64,000 nt of DNA from Asterias amurensis (lineage: Eukaryota > Echinodermata > Asteroidea > Forcipulatida > Asteriidae): assembly GCF_032118995.1 (NCBI RefSeq), contig NC_092660.1, forward strand, positions 1,379,501 to 1,443,500, in the 5' to 3' direction. The notes under the pieces are model-generated. The model worked only from the letters and a program-made list of their open reading frames with translations, did not search any database and had not been told where the DNA came from. This document shows, in pieces, positions 12,684 to 25,500 of the stretch. The translations under genes were made by a program, and so were the position numbers. How positions within the stretch are numbered: position 1 is the stretch's first letter; each line of letters begins with the position of its first letter.

Positions 12684-13763
12684 GTAGTTTGAATTGTGCA
12701 GCATTCACAGCGGGCATTGTAGAATCAATACTATCAGGTTGCAACTTTGTAAGTAATCGTTTCTCTTCAAACTTCAAATTTAGAATTTTCATTCAAATCT
12801 AAGGAGTGTTGACCAAAGTAGTAACAGGCAGGCTTTGAAATAACCCACTGTACAAATTTATATTCTCCTCATAGAGGTGCCCCTTTTATGATACCCAAGC
12901 CTATATTCGTATGGACTGTGAAAGGGGTAACCCTGTTTCAGGGCAGGTGGCAACGGCCTCTGGACAAATAATTGTAGCCCACACCTTGAAGGGGCGTTGT
13001 GTGTCAGGCGACTTCATAAAAAAAAAGATTTACAAAAAAGAGGGAAAGTGATTTTCAAGGCCGGAACTGTTTTTTTCTTAGGTGTGCAACTTTCTTTTAA
13101 CATCGTAAGTCTTCAGAGAGGGGTTTGGATTTTTAAGGTCGATTACCCTGGACAGTTTAGTGCGGGGGACGGATAATTTTAGCTGTAATTGAAACATGGA
13201 AGTCACCAAGTGATTTGGTAGAGCTTTCCTGTTGATTGGGCAAACCAATAGACAGGTGTTGTCTGAAGCAGCTCACCACAAACACGTTCACTCCCTGAAT
13301 CAAGGAATTGACCAATTTACCAAGAGAATTCTGCGTTCTCATTATGGCTGTCTGACTGTGGTCATGTTACCTTAGTATAATACTAGTAATGCATGCTGTA
13401 CAAACCGGTACCCGACCGTTTAGCAGTGCCCGTCCCCAGAGACTCTGTCCCCCATATGGGAAATTAACATGGGATGGAGGAGGCAGATTCAAGAGGGCGC
13501 TATCAGAAGAAGTTTGTACACACTCCACTGTTTAAAGGGGGGGAGGAGACAAAATCATCAATGATAAAGGCCACTTGTTCTGCGGAAAACAGAGTTTAAG
13601 GTTGAGATTTTCTTTTGGTTGATGATTTTAAAATTATTATTATTATTATTTTTTTTTTTTGCAGCCGGCCAAGGTCACGGCTCATTGGCACAAGGGTACC
13701 ACCTTCATGATTAAGTTTGAGGATTCCGTCCTAGCAAGAGATAAGGCATTGGATCAACGATAG
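12684..13763 (+). CDS. TRAPPC5: TRAPPC5 (TRAPP complex subunit 5), last two coding exons
   Basis: TRAPPC5 (yeast Trs31) is a Bet3-fold core subunit of the TRAPP vesicle-tethering complexes at the Golgi. Exon 12684-12748 follows a pyrimidine-rich acceptor (CTTCCTATACAG), starts in phase 1, and reads SLNCAAFTAGIVESILSGCNF before GTAAGT. Exon 13665-13763 follows a long T tract and GCAG, and reads PAKVTAHWHKGTTFMIKFED followed by the family's conserved ...ARDKAL tail and TAG. Together they match the last third of the family almost residue for residue. The first two thirds (about 130-155 residues) were not found upstream in the window. Either a long intron carries them off the left edge, or the locus is a partial copy. 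The frame is intact and the splice sites are canonical, so decay is not evident. Confidence 0.93.
12858..13022 (+). repeat. Dispersed repeat D copy
   Basis: It lies in the last TRAPPC5 intron and shares GATACCCAAGCCTA, CGTATGGACTGT, CCTGTTTCAG, GGTGGCAACGGCC and CACACCTTGAAG, in order, with the minus-strand copy at 23906-24165. The open frames in both copies reflect repeat sequence, not a recognised protein. Confidence 0.7.
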
Positions 13764-13989
13764 CCAAATACAGTTATTGCATGCTCTTAGTCTTAGTCTA
13801 TTAAAACTATAACCCCTTTGAAACATTCACTTGGAATGGATCCTTCCTCACTCTAACAAAACCCAACACAATATGGTTACTTAACACCAAAGCTTGAATT
13901 ATGGTGGTATGCTGGATTCAATGTAAAGCATTCAGTTTACTATAATAACACAAAGTTTGGGTTTTGATAGGTTTGGGGTGGTTAAGGTT

Positions 13990-14370
13990 AAGTTCTTGGT
14001 CCAACAAAATCAAACGAAACATGCTGTTGGATATTGATGGGCTGGGATGGGGTGGTTAGGGTTTAGTCCAACAAAATCAAACAAAACTTGCTGTTGGATC
14101 TTGATGAGTTGGGTGGTTAGGGTTCGGTCCTCAGTCCAACAGAATCAAACAAGCTTGCCCTTGGATTTTGAACAGAATCAAACAAACACACTGTTGGATT
14201 TTGATGGCTTGGGTGGTTGGGGTTCAGTGACAGTTGTCGGTCCAACAGAATTAAGCAAAACATGCTGTTGGATTTTGATGGCTTGGGGTGGGTGGTATAG
14301 GGTTCAATCGTCAGTTCCCCAAAAAAATCACATAAAAAATGTTGTTGGATTTTGATGGATTGGTATCGTA
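13990..14370 (+). repeat. Tandem repeat of hairpin units downstream of TRAPPC5
   Basis: Four to five diverged units of roughly 70-90 bp follow one another. Each has the plan TCCAACA...ATCAAACAAAAC...TGTTGGA, then TTTTGATGGCTTGGGTGGTT, and the first two blocks can pair as a short stem. They begin about 225 bp after the TRAPPC5 stop codon, so may lie in its 3' UTR. Confidence 0.75.
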
Positions 14371-14584
14371 AAGGTTCAAGTGGGCAATAGTTAAATAGTA
14401 TCTTCACATTCTATGTGGTGAACCAACAGTCTCTGGTGTACAGTGTTGGTGTAGAAAAAAAAACCAACGCACAGGTACTCCTGTGAAACATACTCATTAA
14501 GGGTTTACCTTCCCACTTAGATACAAGCAGTGATTCCAAAGTTACAGTAAACATGAAGCTAAGGCTCTGATGAGAACTTTTTGA

Positions 14585-14836
14585 AATCGCTATCGCAAAG
14601 ATTATTTGGTGTAAAATCTGGAAAAGGTAACCATTTAGAATGGATTAATATTGTCTTTATGTCGTTTGTGAACAAAGCTTGAGTTTTATTATTATTTCAG
14701 CACCAATGTTTAATAAAATCGCAACCAGAAAGATTATTTGGTATACAATCTGGAAAAAGTCAAAACCATTTAGAATGGATTTATATTGTCTTTATGAATT
14801 TTGTGAGAAAAGTTTGAGTTTTATTATTATTTCATA
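14585..14836. repeat. Tandem duplication, about 125-bp unit
   Basis: Units at about 14585-14700 and 14716-14836 share AAAGATTATTTGGT, AATCTGGAAAA, ACCATTTAGAATGGAT, ATATTGTCTTTATG and TTGAGTTTTATTATTATTTC in the same order. No coding potential. Confidence 0.8.
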
Positions 14837-15954
14837 AGGAAGTGATAGTTTGATAATCTTGCTGGAAGCAGAGATGTCATGTGTGGCTCAGGCTAGACAG
14901 AAGCAGAGTCATTACTTGTAAATGTCTGGTCCTAAGCTAAGTCATCAATGATACACAAGGTGCGTTCGATTGTGTTGACCACGCCTTTCTCACTCGGGTG
15001 AGCACCTGAGAAGAGCTAATCGAACAATCACTCACCCTCTCGTGGTGACGTCATGTGCCTGAGGCCAGCCCCAAGTGACCCACTCCACCAGCAAGGCACT
15101 TGGGGCTTACCCAGGTAAGCCCCTGGACTGTTGTCAAAGCTATTCGAATGTACCGGGGGAAGAACCAGGGTCGACCCAGGGAAGCTAATCAAACGCACCC
15201 ACAGAAATACTTAACTTGTAAATTGTATTCTTGTGAAATACTATTTAAAATCGTGGAAATTAAGTTGTTTTCGTAAAAGAATATATACACAGTATTAGGT
15301 ATTGATAAACTTCAAGAGAATTTGTTTTGTTATATGTAAAGACTTGACACTTTAAAGTGTTACTGGTTAATGTTGTTATTAAGAAACTATTAAAGATTTG
15401 TAAGGCATAAGAAGAAGAAATAGTTGTGGTCTTAAATGTTTTTGTTAAGGTGTGCATGGATCAAAGAAAATAGAGTAATTTATCCTGTCATGTTTTTGCA
15501 CCATTGATTTATATGCTTCACTTAGGGTGACATTTTAAGGAAACTTGAATTAGCATGGGAAATGGATTGATATATTTCGAGATTCACTTGCTGTCCGACT
15601 TTGAAAAACATTACCAAAAATAATCATGATGTGTTAACTTTATGTTCGCTTATCTGGAGAGGGGGTGGGGGGGGGGGAATCAGCAGTTTCAGGGTACGTT
15701 TTCTTTATGATAATTCTGAGGAAAAAAAACACTTTAAATCGATACAGGTATGTGAGTAAGTGTCTATGAAAGAAGAGGAAAAGATAATATTCCTATACTT
15801 TTGTACACAGAAAGGGAAAAAAAAAGAAGAGGAAATCAGCTTAAAAGAGGAAATCGCATATGCCTTTCATTGAAGCAGGGCTCGAAGTTGGGTAACAAGT
15901 CCTTAAAATCTATTCTTTTAAAATGCTTCACAAATCCAACCACTTGACTAACAA

Positions 15955-16250
15955 CAACAAGTTCTTATATAGCGCATTTCACAATAACCGTATCAATGCG
16001 CTCTACATTAGTGCCTTGGTCATTGGGCCAATAACATACCCTTTTTAATGTTTCTCAGCTCCCTGGGGAGTTTACAGCCCTGAGCTGCCTGTAAGGCGCT
16101 TGTGGCTTTTTCATACACAATTTCAACCTCTACCCTCGCAGGTACCCTTTTACTCCTGGGTGAAGAGCAGCAATTATAGTAAAGCATCTTGCTCAAGGAC
16201 ACAAGTGTCAAGACCGGGATTCGAACCCACACTCCGGTGACTGGTTATAA
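15955..16250 (+). repeat. SINE-like family A, well preserved
   Basis: It starts near AACAACAACAAGTTCTTATA, followed by TAGCGCATTTCACAATAACC, GGTCATTGGGCC, TCAGCTCCCTGGGGAG, CCTCGCAGGTACCC and the tRNA-like end GGGATTCGAACCCACACTCC. It also creates the minus-strand ORF at 16020-16232. Confidence 0.75.
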
Positions 16251-17400
16251 TTTTGAGGACTCAATTCTAGAGCCTCAACTTTGGAGAAAAGAAGCCACAT
16301 CAAGACCACAGCCCTGTTGCTAAAAAGTACTCGACCATAAAATTTGTTACAAGACCCGATCAAAATGAGACAGCTCAGCTGTCTACAGTTTCACTTAAAG
16401 ACACTGGATATTGGTAATTGTCAAAGACCAGTCTTATCACTTTGTGTATCTCAACATAAGCATAAAATAATAAACTTGTGAAGATTTGAGCTCAATTGGT
16501 TGTTATCGGCCAACTTTCTCAACAAAAAGAAGACACAACCTGTTGCTCAAAAGTACAAATCTATGGAAATTGGTACAAGAACAGAATCAAAATGAAGCAA
16601 CTGTCAACAGTTTCACTTAACTATTTTTTTGACACACACGAAGAGAAGTTTTATCTTATTTGTCTTGAATATTTCAATTCTCAACAGAAATAAAGTAAAC
16701 AAACTATCAGACTCAAAGGCAACATTCATTTTTTTAAATTAAGGATAAAAGGGAGGTATTATAGGACTTTTCCAGTAGTAACTTTACTAGCCCGTTGCTA
16801 ACATCACTTGCCGCGGCTCGTGTGATCCAGTGCACAAGTTCTGTGAACTTATAATCTGATGTTTATGTTCTTTGGAAATTTATGTTTTTTTCATTCTTTG
16901 TTGTCAACAACTGCAGATTGGAGATTTGTTCTAAAATAACTATTTAATTTATTAAAGATTGTTGTTAAAAATAGTACGTAAATATTTGTGAAAGTTTCTG
17001 CAATCACTCACGTGTGTGGTAATAAAAAAATGTTACTACTCCACTTGTAACGATTTAATGTTTTCCGAATGTGGACACATGGGGGCGCTGCTCATTATTT
17101 GCGGTGATATTTTTCTTTGCGGTGGGATATATTTACAGGAATTGTCGAGTGTCATACGATACCCTAGAGCTTCTAATTTAACCACTTTACAATTTAAGAA
17201 ATACAAGCCCATGTGCTGCCATGGAAATATACCATTGAATTTGTTTTCAATTCGAATAAAATAATGCAGAAAAATTGTTCTGAATCTGTCGGCCTAATGA
17301 AAACATCACATCACAACAACTTAATTTAAATTTTAACCCAAATGTGACAAGATTCACCATGACCACACTAACAAGGCTACGACTTGTAAAAAATGAAGGA
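16251..17400. other. No gene seen
   Basis: AT-rich DNA with a partial MITE family 1-like stretch around 16395-16700 (ACTGGATATTGGTAATTGTC ... GAGCTCAATTGGTTG). I see no exon with supporting splice sites. Confidence 0.4.
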
Positions 17401-17469
17401 AACATTTAGTTTTTATTAGGAGAAGAAAAACCTAAAATAGGGTAGGCATACGGACTGAAAATCTAACTC

Positions 17470-17560
17470 GCATGCAAGGCTCCGGTCCGGGTATCGAACC
17501 GGGGTCCGCAGAGCTGTAAACGGCTGTGAACCCACTGACTGGTGAGCCAACTTGTCTTTT
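17470..17560 (-). repeat. tRNA-like SINE head
   Basis: Read on the minus strand: GGCTCACCAGTCAGTGGGTT, then a short spacer and GGTTCGATACCCGGACC. This has the A/B-box layout of a tRNA-derived repeat. It accounts for most of the minus-strand ORF at 17416-17661. Confidence 0.45.
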
Positions 17561-17708
17561 TTGTCCCCGGTGCAAATTTTTTCCAGACGTTCATTTCTCT
17601 TCAATTCAAGCTCAATTAGTAATTGGTGTTCCTGTGCTGGCCTCAGATAATGAGTAGGCAAAGTATTATAAAGTTCTATGCAAAAAGCAAAAAGGCAAAT
17701 TTACTCAC

Positions 17709-17823
17709 TTATAGCTCGCCTTGCGTGAGGAAGTACTCCAGTGACCACGGTGACTCCGGCCAGTGTCCGAGTTAGACGTCTTTTGGCAATGGTGTATGTT
17801 GTTGGCGTGGAACGCGATGTCAT
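17709..17823 (-). CDS. Orphan candidate first coding exon
   Basis: An ATG in good context (AAAC-ATG-A) opens 38 codons rich in Ser/Thr/Arg/Lys with no acidic residue (starts MTSRSTPTTYTIAKRRLTRT, ends HARRAI). It ends at a strong donor, GTGAGTAA, in phase 1. The composition resembles a mitochondrial targeting segment. The upstream sequence is unusually rich in CG dinucleotides for this window, as a promoter would be. I could not find downstream exons, so the family and even its reality are open. Confidence 0.35.
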
Positions 17824-19640
17824 GTTTGGATGTACGTGTTGCAGACACGCTTAGCTCCAATTTTGCACGCTAACTTCAAGTTTATTTAATGCGACATCCT
17901 CCCGACGAACAGTCCATGTAGATTAGGTTCCGTAGATTATTCCAGTATAGACTCTCTGGGGGACTACCACGAGAGCTAGCTGTAGACATTGTTAAACCTA
18001 TAAAAATATCAAACAACCCGCGGTGCACTGCTGTGTCGTGTGCTCAACTAAGTAACGTGGTTTGTTGTGACCCGCACGTGAGTTAACGTCCATTCAAAAA
18101 AACCCGGCACCGAACAATGTGAATTCGTATAGCCTACTCTTTGTGCGATAGCTGGCAAATTCCCAAAATGTTGTAAACCTTTGTGGAATGTTGTTCGAAA
18201 CTTCTACACTTTGGAGGTAAGCCAATGATAATACGGAAATGGTGAATTTTCACAAAGGGTTTTGGTCCGGGCTGGTACTATCGTGAATGAAATTGAATAT
18301 GGTAATGTTTAAAGATTTAGAAACGGTTAAATACTTGAGTACAAAGCATGTCCGGTTGGGTTTTAGCTCAATACGATGTCTGGAATCGGAAACCACTTTG
18401 TTGAAGGCACACCCAAGTTTTTAAGAAATTACGGTAAAGACAAACAGGAAGCGTCTTACCAAGGAGATGTGCACAAATTGTACAAAAATTACAAATTGTC
18501 AGTAAACGTTTACAGTTTTGCTGATGGCACCACGTACGAGTAGGCCTACGACCATTTGGAGCGAAATGCTAAAAATGTTACACATGTACGAAAATAAAAT
18601 GGTAAAGCAGACACCGAAATGAGTTATGAATTCCCTAAAACTTTTTTGTGGGATGATTGATCAACCTGTTGTTGAGGATGCGTTTGGCAGCAACAGTTGG
18701 TGGGGTGGGGTGGGGTGGGGTGGAGTTGGGTGGGTGTGAAGGTCGCTACACTTTCGAACCGGGGACCTGTAACAAAAGAGGACAATCAATAGGGTCCACG
18801 GTTCGGGAAAGGTCCACGGTTGGAAACAAGTTAAAAAAACACAAACAATGGGAGCTGTAACAAAAGAGAGCAGGTCCACGGTTCGGGAAAGGTCCACAGT
18901 TGGAAAACGTGTACAAAACCAACGGGAGCTGTTGCAAAAAGGTTAGCATATGATGATAGACAATAGGAGGCAAGGTTGCAGGCGTATACACACTAATTTT
19001 TGTGGGTGGGATGGGGTCGGAGTCGGATTGGGGGGGGTGGACGCCCCAAACGCTTGTCACCCCCCAACCCAAATTAGATCAACAAATTGCATACAATAAA
19101 GTTCGATACATCAAAAGCCCAGCTCAGCTAAAACATGGATTCGCCCCCAATTGGAAATGTATACAGCACTGAGTAACAGTTCAATTCACAAAACAACTTA
19201 ATAACCCCAATTTATAGCAAACTATATCTACTTTAATATCCGATTGAAAATCCTTATCACATTTGTTTCGATATTAAATGTTGATACACAATGATATTAG
19301 GCATTAAAACACTCTCTTTCTGGGGTTGAGTTTAGACGCCGATATCTTACATTTTTCTCTGAAGTTTCGTTGCAAAAATGTACAAAAATGCATCCGAATA
19401 AACATTAACATCTCTTTCTTGGTTACAAATCCAATTAGTGCAAAATGGCATAATATAGAGTCAATCATCCACCTTTTGAGGACAGATTCAAATCAAACTC
19501 TTTTTAAAAGGTAATTAAAAGCTGATTTGTATTACATATACAAAAAATCAAATATTCATATTTTGAAGAGTAGGTGTTGTCGTTCTAGTTCTTCACTTAT
19601 GTAGTACTAAGTTCTCTTTTGTTCCGTTTGTCACACCAAA
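17824..19640. other. Intergenic stretch with G-rich tract
   Basis: No coding exon recognised. 18690-18740 is a GGGGT-rich tract, and 18780-18920 holds direct repeats of GGTCCACGGTTCGGGAAAGG/GGTCCACAGTTGGAAA. Part of the left end may be the promoter of the orphan exon at 17.7 kb, and part of the right end the 3' UTR of the collectrin-like gene. Confidence 0.4.
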
Positions 19641-19645
19641 CATTT

Positions 19646-22509
19646 CTAAAGACTCGTAGTCTTGTCCTCGGGCATTTCTTCGTACGCATGGTTAATGGCA
19701 CCTTCCAGTGCAGCGGTAGCCTCTGCTTCGTGCTTGTCCGCGGCCGTGTCTGCTGTCGGTGGTGTGGCGCCCTCTGGCAGGACTTCCATGTATTCTGGGG
19801 GATTTGGCGGTGGGGGTGCGTCTGGATTCGGAGTTTTTGTGACGTTGCCATTTTCTTCAACTGTTGCGTAGGTGATGCCAAGAGTTACTGCAATGTCCTC
19901 TTTGCGCACCTATTAAAACAAAAGAAAAAGCCATGAAAATGCCTGTTTAAGAGCAATAGAGGGCGCTATAATCCCAACTTGAAATACAAATCTAGACTTC
20001 ATAAGATACGATAAACAGATCCCAACCCCTTTCCACAATAGCAAACTAATCCATAAACCAATCGACCCTTTACCGGAAAAAGTCCTTTCAATGAATTTGC
20101 AGGTCTGGAATGTCATTTAGAGAGCTAAGAGCAAGGCCAATTTCATTATGCAAAGTGCACTTCCATTGACAAATAACGTTACAGAATTGGTAAGAAAACA
20201 AATCATGAAGGTCACAGATGTACATACGGTCTAATGATAATTATAGTAGAACAAAACCTTGAAATGTTCTGTCTAAAATGTCATATTATTTTATGAGAAA
20301 TAAATAAATAAATGAGTTAATCGCTCAGTGAGCGCTGTATTCATGTTTTCCCCTTCAAAATGCTCAACTTGGTATTTCACTATTTTGTCTCGTGACCCAT
20401 CAGATGGCCGATCGATCTCAAACTTCAACAGGTTTGTCAGTTTAAGTATATGGTGGATTGCATTAACTAGCAGCAACTGTTTTGTTAGCAAAAACCACTT
20501 CTGTAATTAAGTGTTCATTTGAAATAGTAAGGAGAAAAAGGCCAATACCAGGGCAACAGATGATGGCCCCTGGTGCCTTCATGTAATTCCAGACCTACCT
20601 CGCATTAAAGGCACTGGGTACTTTTGGTAAATACTCAAGATAATTGTTAGAATGAAAACTTACTTGGTAATAAGAAATGGAGAGCTGTAAATAGTACAGA
20701 TCATTGCGAGAAACAGCCCTCTCTGAAGTAACATAGTTTTCAAGAGAGAGGAACTTGTTCACTCAAATAATTAAAGACTTCAGCTGAAGCCTTTTATTAT
20801 GCATCTGAAAACACACAGACGAGTAATGCTACAAGAGTGGTTTCTTTCACTCTTGTTATTTTATGCATGTTGGAATACACCAAGTGAGAATGCTGGTCTT
20901 TGACAATTCCCAAACGAGGTTAGTTTCCCTCACCTGTACCCCAAACGAGGTTTGGTTCTCTCGATACATTTTGGCTGGCTTGTTGCCGTTTTCTGGGACT
21001 CCGGCCTCTGGATCTATCTGCATGTCACTGTCTCCCATGACTGCCTTGCGAAGCTTCTCTTCGCTTGATGCACTCCATTGGCTACAAAAGGGGATCGCAG
21101 GGATACGAATTATGTTAACAGTTTTCCTTTGTTGGGGACTTACACATTTTAATTTGGACTTTTGAATGATGACAAATCCAATCGGCTATTTTGGAGGAAT
21201 TTTATATAATATGGGCGTGGGAGGGGGGTTTTCTGCCCACCATTTGGTGAGCCAATTATGTATAAGGAACGTACACCACGGTGGAAATGGTAACCACGCA
21301 TTATGCAAGGGGACGGGGAAACTCACGATGGAACAAGATTGTTCATCTGAAAGGTCACATGCAATATAATAGGAGAAGGGTAAATATTTCCGTTTTGCTC
21401 AAGTTATGGCCTTTTTAATAACATTTTCAAAACATTCACCTTCGGATGTCTGAAGTTCCAAAATAGATGAGAGCAACGACAACCACCAACCCGACATAGA
21501 CGATGATCGCTAGAGCCCATGTAGGTAAAGGCAATTGATCCTCAATTCCAGGCTCCAAAGCGGTAATCTACAAGCAAAACAATTACATTTTGTTTATTTA
21601 AATCTTTGGACGTTAGGTTGGAACAATGACTGTCAATCTTATACAAAAGTTCAAACAAACTGTCATAGAATGATAGTGTTTAATAATCTACTCGTGATTG
21701 ATTGGCCAACTCAATCTTTTATGAACATGGTTTTGCTTGTTTATAGGCCCAGGCTAGTTTCACCGTAAATTTACAAATACAAAATAAATAAAAAACTGTC
21801 TGCAATCTGCATGAACTATTAAATATGTTTTTTGCTTTTTGCTTGTTGAAAAACTTCTTCACCCCTTTTGTTCTTTATGGAGTCCGGGATGCAAATTTCA
21901 TTTTCTGTACACCAAATTGACCACTGTCATAGTGAATGCTTTTTAATGGGGACATTTTGTTTTCTAAGTCGTGATTCAAAAAAGGGAATCCATAAAAAAA
22001 GCAGGATGGCAATTTTGATGTACAGAAAAAGAAAGAAAATGCGTTAGGGATCGTTATTTTCCCTTCAACCCGATACGTTCTGTATGACGTCATTCATTAC
22101 CTCATACTCCAGCATGTCCTCAATTTTGTCCTTGTTCATAGTCATCATGAGGTACAACTCCTTCGATCTGAAGGCAATCGGCATGACAACAGACTCGGTC
22201 GGGTTGGCAACGAAGAAATACACAGTCACTTCGTCTGTCTGTGACACGCCTTCTGAGGTGGCGATGTTCACAGTGGTAACGACGATATGCCGCGGCCTGG
22301 GTACCAGACAGGAATATGGAAACCAATTTGGTGAACAGATTCATTGCAATGGGTGTAATCCATAGCGAGGCTGTGAGGTAAAACAGCCTGGCCCCTTTCC
22401 TCAATGTACCATCACATAAAGTTTATGTGTTGATGTTTGTACGTGTAACATTACATGCTAGCATACAAGCTGAAAGGACAGCAGTTACTTTTATGAGGTG
22501 TGTTTTTTG

Positions 22510-22545
<36 letters not shown>

Positions 22546-25500
22546 AATAAAGTAAATGGAATGCGTGTACCACATAGCATTTGAATTAATTAGTTATGAA
22601 GAAACAAACACCATTGCTCCTTGAACTGTACACAACATAACTGACTCCCCACACAAACACGAGTTTATTTTCCCGGTGAATATTATATTGACTTTCAGCA
22701 AACATTGATTCTAGGTTACGCCATGTTTACAAAGGGTTTAATAAAAAGGTTTTACTGCCCAATACAATGTGCGCTTCGTGAGTGTAGAATCAAGTCTTAA
22801 AATGCATGTGAACAGCCGAAGTCCAGTTGCTTTTACAGAGACGTACGTGACACGAGTTGACGATTGGCGAACGTGTGTTTCATGTATATTGTAAAAGGCA
22901 CTGGGGTCGATTTCACAAAGAGTTAGGACTAGTCCTAACTTAGGACTAGTCCTAGGAGATATACAAATTGCATGGATAGTCCTAAGTTAGGACGAGTAAC
23001 TGGTCCTAACTCGAGATAAGACTAGTCCTAACTCGTTGTGAAATCCACCCCTGGACACCTTTGGTAATAATTGTCATGCAAAGACCAGTATTCTCACTTG
23101 GTGTATCCCAACATGCATACAATATTTAGTATGTGAAAATTAAGACTCAGTTGGTCCTTGAAGTTGCAAGAAAATAAGGGAAAAATAACACTTTTTGCAC
23201 AAATGTGTGTGTGCTTACAGATGCACGATAGAGGGCTTTAGGCCTTTGTGAATTTGATTGTTTTAGCGAGGGAAATTTTCTTTTTCTGAAAAACTTCAGA
23301 GGGAGCCGTTTCTCACAATGTTTTATACTATCAACAGCTCTACATTGCTAATTACCAAGTGAGTTGTTACACTAACACTTATGTTGAGTAATAAACCAAT
23401 AGGTGTACATGCAGTGCCTTCGAACAGTACGTTATGAAGCCCCTTTTCGGTTCTGCACCGGCCGCTGCAGTTCCCGCTTCTTGAGGTGGAAGGCATTATA
23501 CCACTACGCCGACCCGATCAGAAAGGCCATTGGTCTATTGGTGCCAACGTCGACAATGCCTACTCGCCACGTTGATGCACATGACAGAACTTAAACCCAG
23601 TGCACAATATTCTTGTTTTTCACACTACATTAATTTAGTCTGGGCGGAGAGAAGCAATTATGGTAAAACCAATACTTACTCAACTTTCGTTATGACGTAC
23701 TGATTAGAAATATTGGCAATCACCATTTTCAGCTGATCTTGCATGGCGTCATCAAACTATTGAAAACAAGAAAATCCATTTGTTAGATCTCGGCAGTCGT
23801 AAAAAGTTGTTTCAAGCTACACATTTTGAAATATAATAGCAACTAGGCATAGCATACTAAATGGGACCTTAAACTACTACTATTTTGGATTCACAACAAA
23901 AAGTATTATATATCATTGTTGGCGTAAATATTGACCATTTTGTTGTTGCCCTTCAGGGCCACCATAAAAATCGTTTTATGCCAGTCGCCTGACATACAAG
24001 GCCTAAAGGCCACTTCAAGGTGTGGGTTACAATCAACTTCTTTTCCAGGGGCCGTTGCCACCCATCCTGGGGCTGAAACAGGAGTACCCCCTTTACAGTC
24101 CATACGGATGTAGGCTTGGGTATCATCCATCCGAAGCCTGGCTGGTAGAGCAGAAAGCACTATAGTTTATACCTCCTCAACTTTACGAAGCAATCATGGT
24201 CAAGTGTCTTCCTTTAAGAGCATAATTTTTCGACCGGGACTCGAACCCACACTCTGCTGATCTAACACCAAAGCCTTAATCCGCATTGCTCTTTATTAAC
24301 CGCTGGGCCATGACACGCCACGAATTACTGTCTCAAATTACTGTCTCGAATTACTGTTTGCTGGAGACGTACCTTGTTGCCAGAAAGAACGATCCTTCCA
24401 CCACCTGTTTCGGTGTATTCCACACACTGAGAAGTAAACAAGATATAATGCTCTTTGTTAGAGTTGCATAATAACTGGGTTTTAGTTTCAGAAAGCCATT
24501 GGGTAGGAAACAATACCGAACACAATAGAGCAAAAACACAAGCGGGAAGCTTAGAAGGTCTTTGTGCTTAAAGGCTCATGATGTTGGGACCAGAGAACAA
24601 ATATTGTTGAAATCAGAATACATCAAATGAATACAATATACAATCTAGAACCGTAAAGCGACACTATGCATTTTAGATTAATTATTACAATTTCTGTGTA
24701 CGTCTTGCAACGTTTCAAACTGTCATCAAACCATACCTGTTCAGAAGTGAACGTGTCCAAACAGTCGGGCGCACCTGTAAGACAGAAAACGACAGAGCAT
24801 ATAACATAACCGTTAAAAGAGTAATCATGTCTTAAACACAATTTCCTGCTAAGAAATAGCTAAAACAAATTCCTAAAAAAAACATAGAACACCCCCCCCA
24901 TGACGCAAAACCTACACTGCAAAAACTGGGGCGCAAAAATCGATGCCAAAGAGAGAGTCAAAATTAACATCAGTGGGTGTTGAACGAAATTTTGTGCTAT
25001 TTGAACACTCCATGGTGTAAAATGTGATTGTTTTTTTGACACCCATGGTGTTAATTTTAACACCCCAGTTTTTGTAGTTTACTGAGGGTCAACATCAGTG
25101 TTAATTTGGGGTATAGAACAAGATATGTTTTTCTCAGTCATTATTGTTTCCCGTCATTGTGGTATTTATGCGTAGGCCCACCTCTAAATTAACCTGACAT
25201 TAAAATTGGTGCAAGGACTTTGTGATTTTGTTATTCAAATAAATAGTAACAAGAAAATTATGTTTTCTAATATTGTAGCCAACAGACTCAGCGACGCAGT
25301 ATTAATTTCTGTAGCTGTTTCCATACAAAGTTCCATGATACTTGTCCACATTATACAAAATAATTGTTGAAACAGTTAGAAGTTGATGAATTAACCTATA
25401 GCCCTATTGCGGAATCAACACAAAAAAACCATCATCAACTTTTCTAACACTATTTGAAACGATGTCACATCAATCACAGTTAAAAGGCACAAAGCAAAGC

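Noticed and set aside
19619..19936. Plus-strand ORF of 105 codons
   Set aside because: It is the antisense shadow of the last collectrin-like exon.
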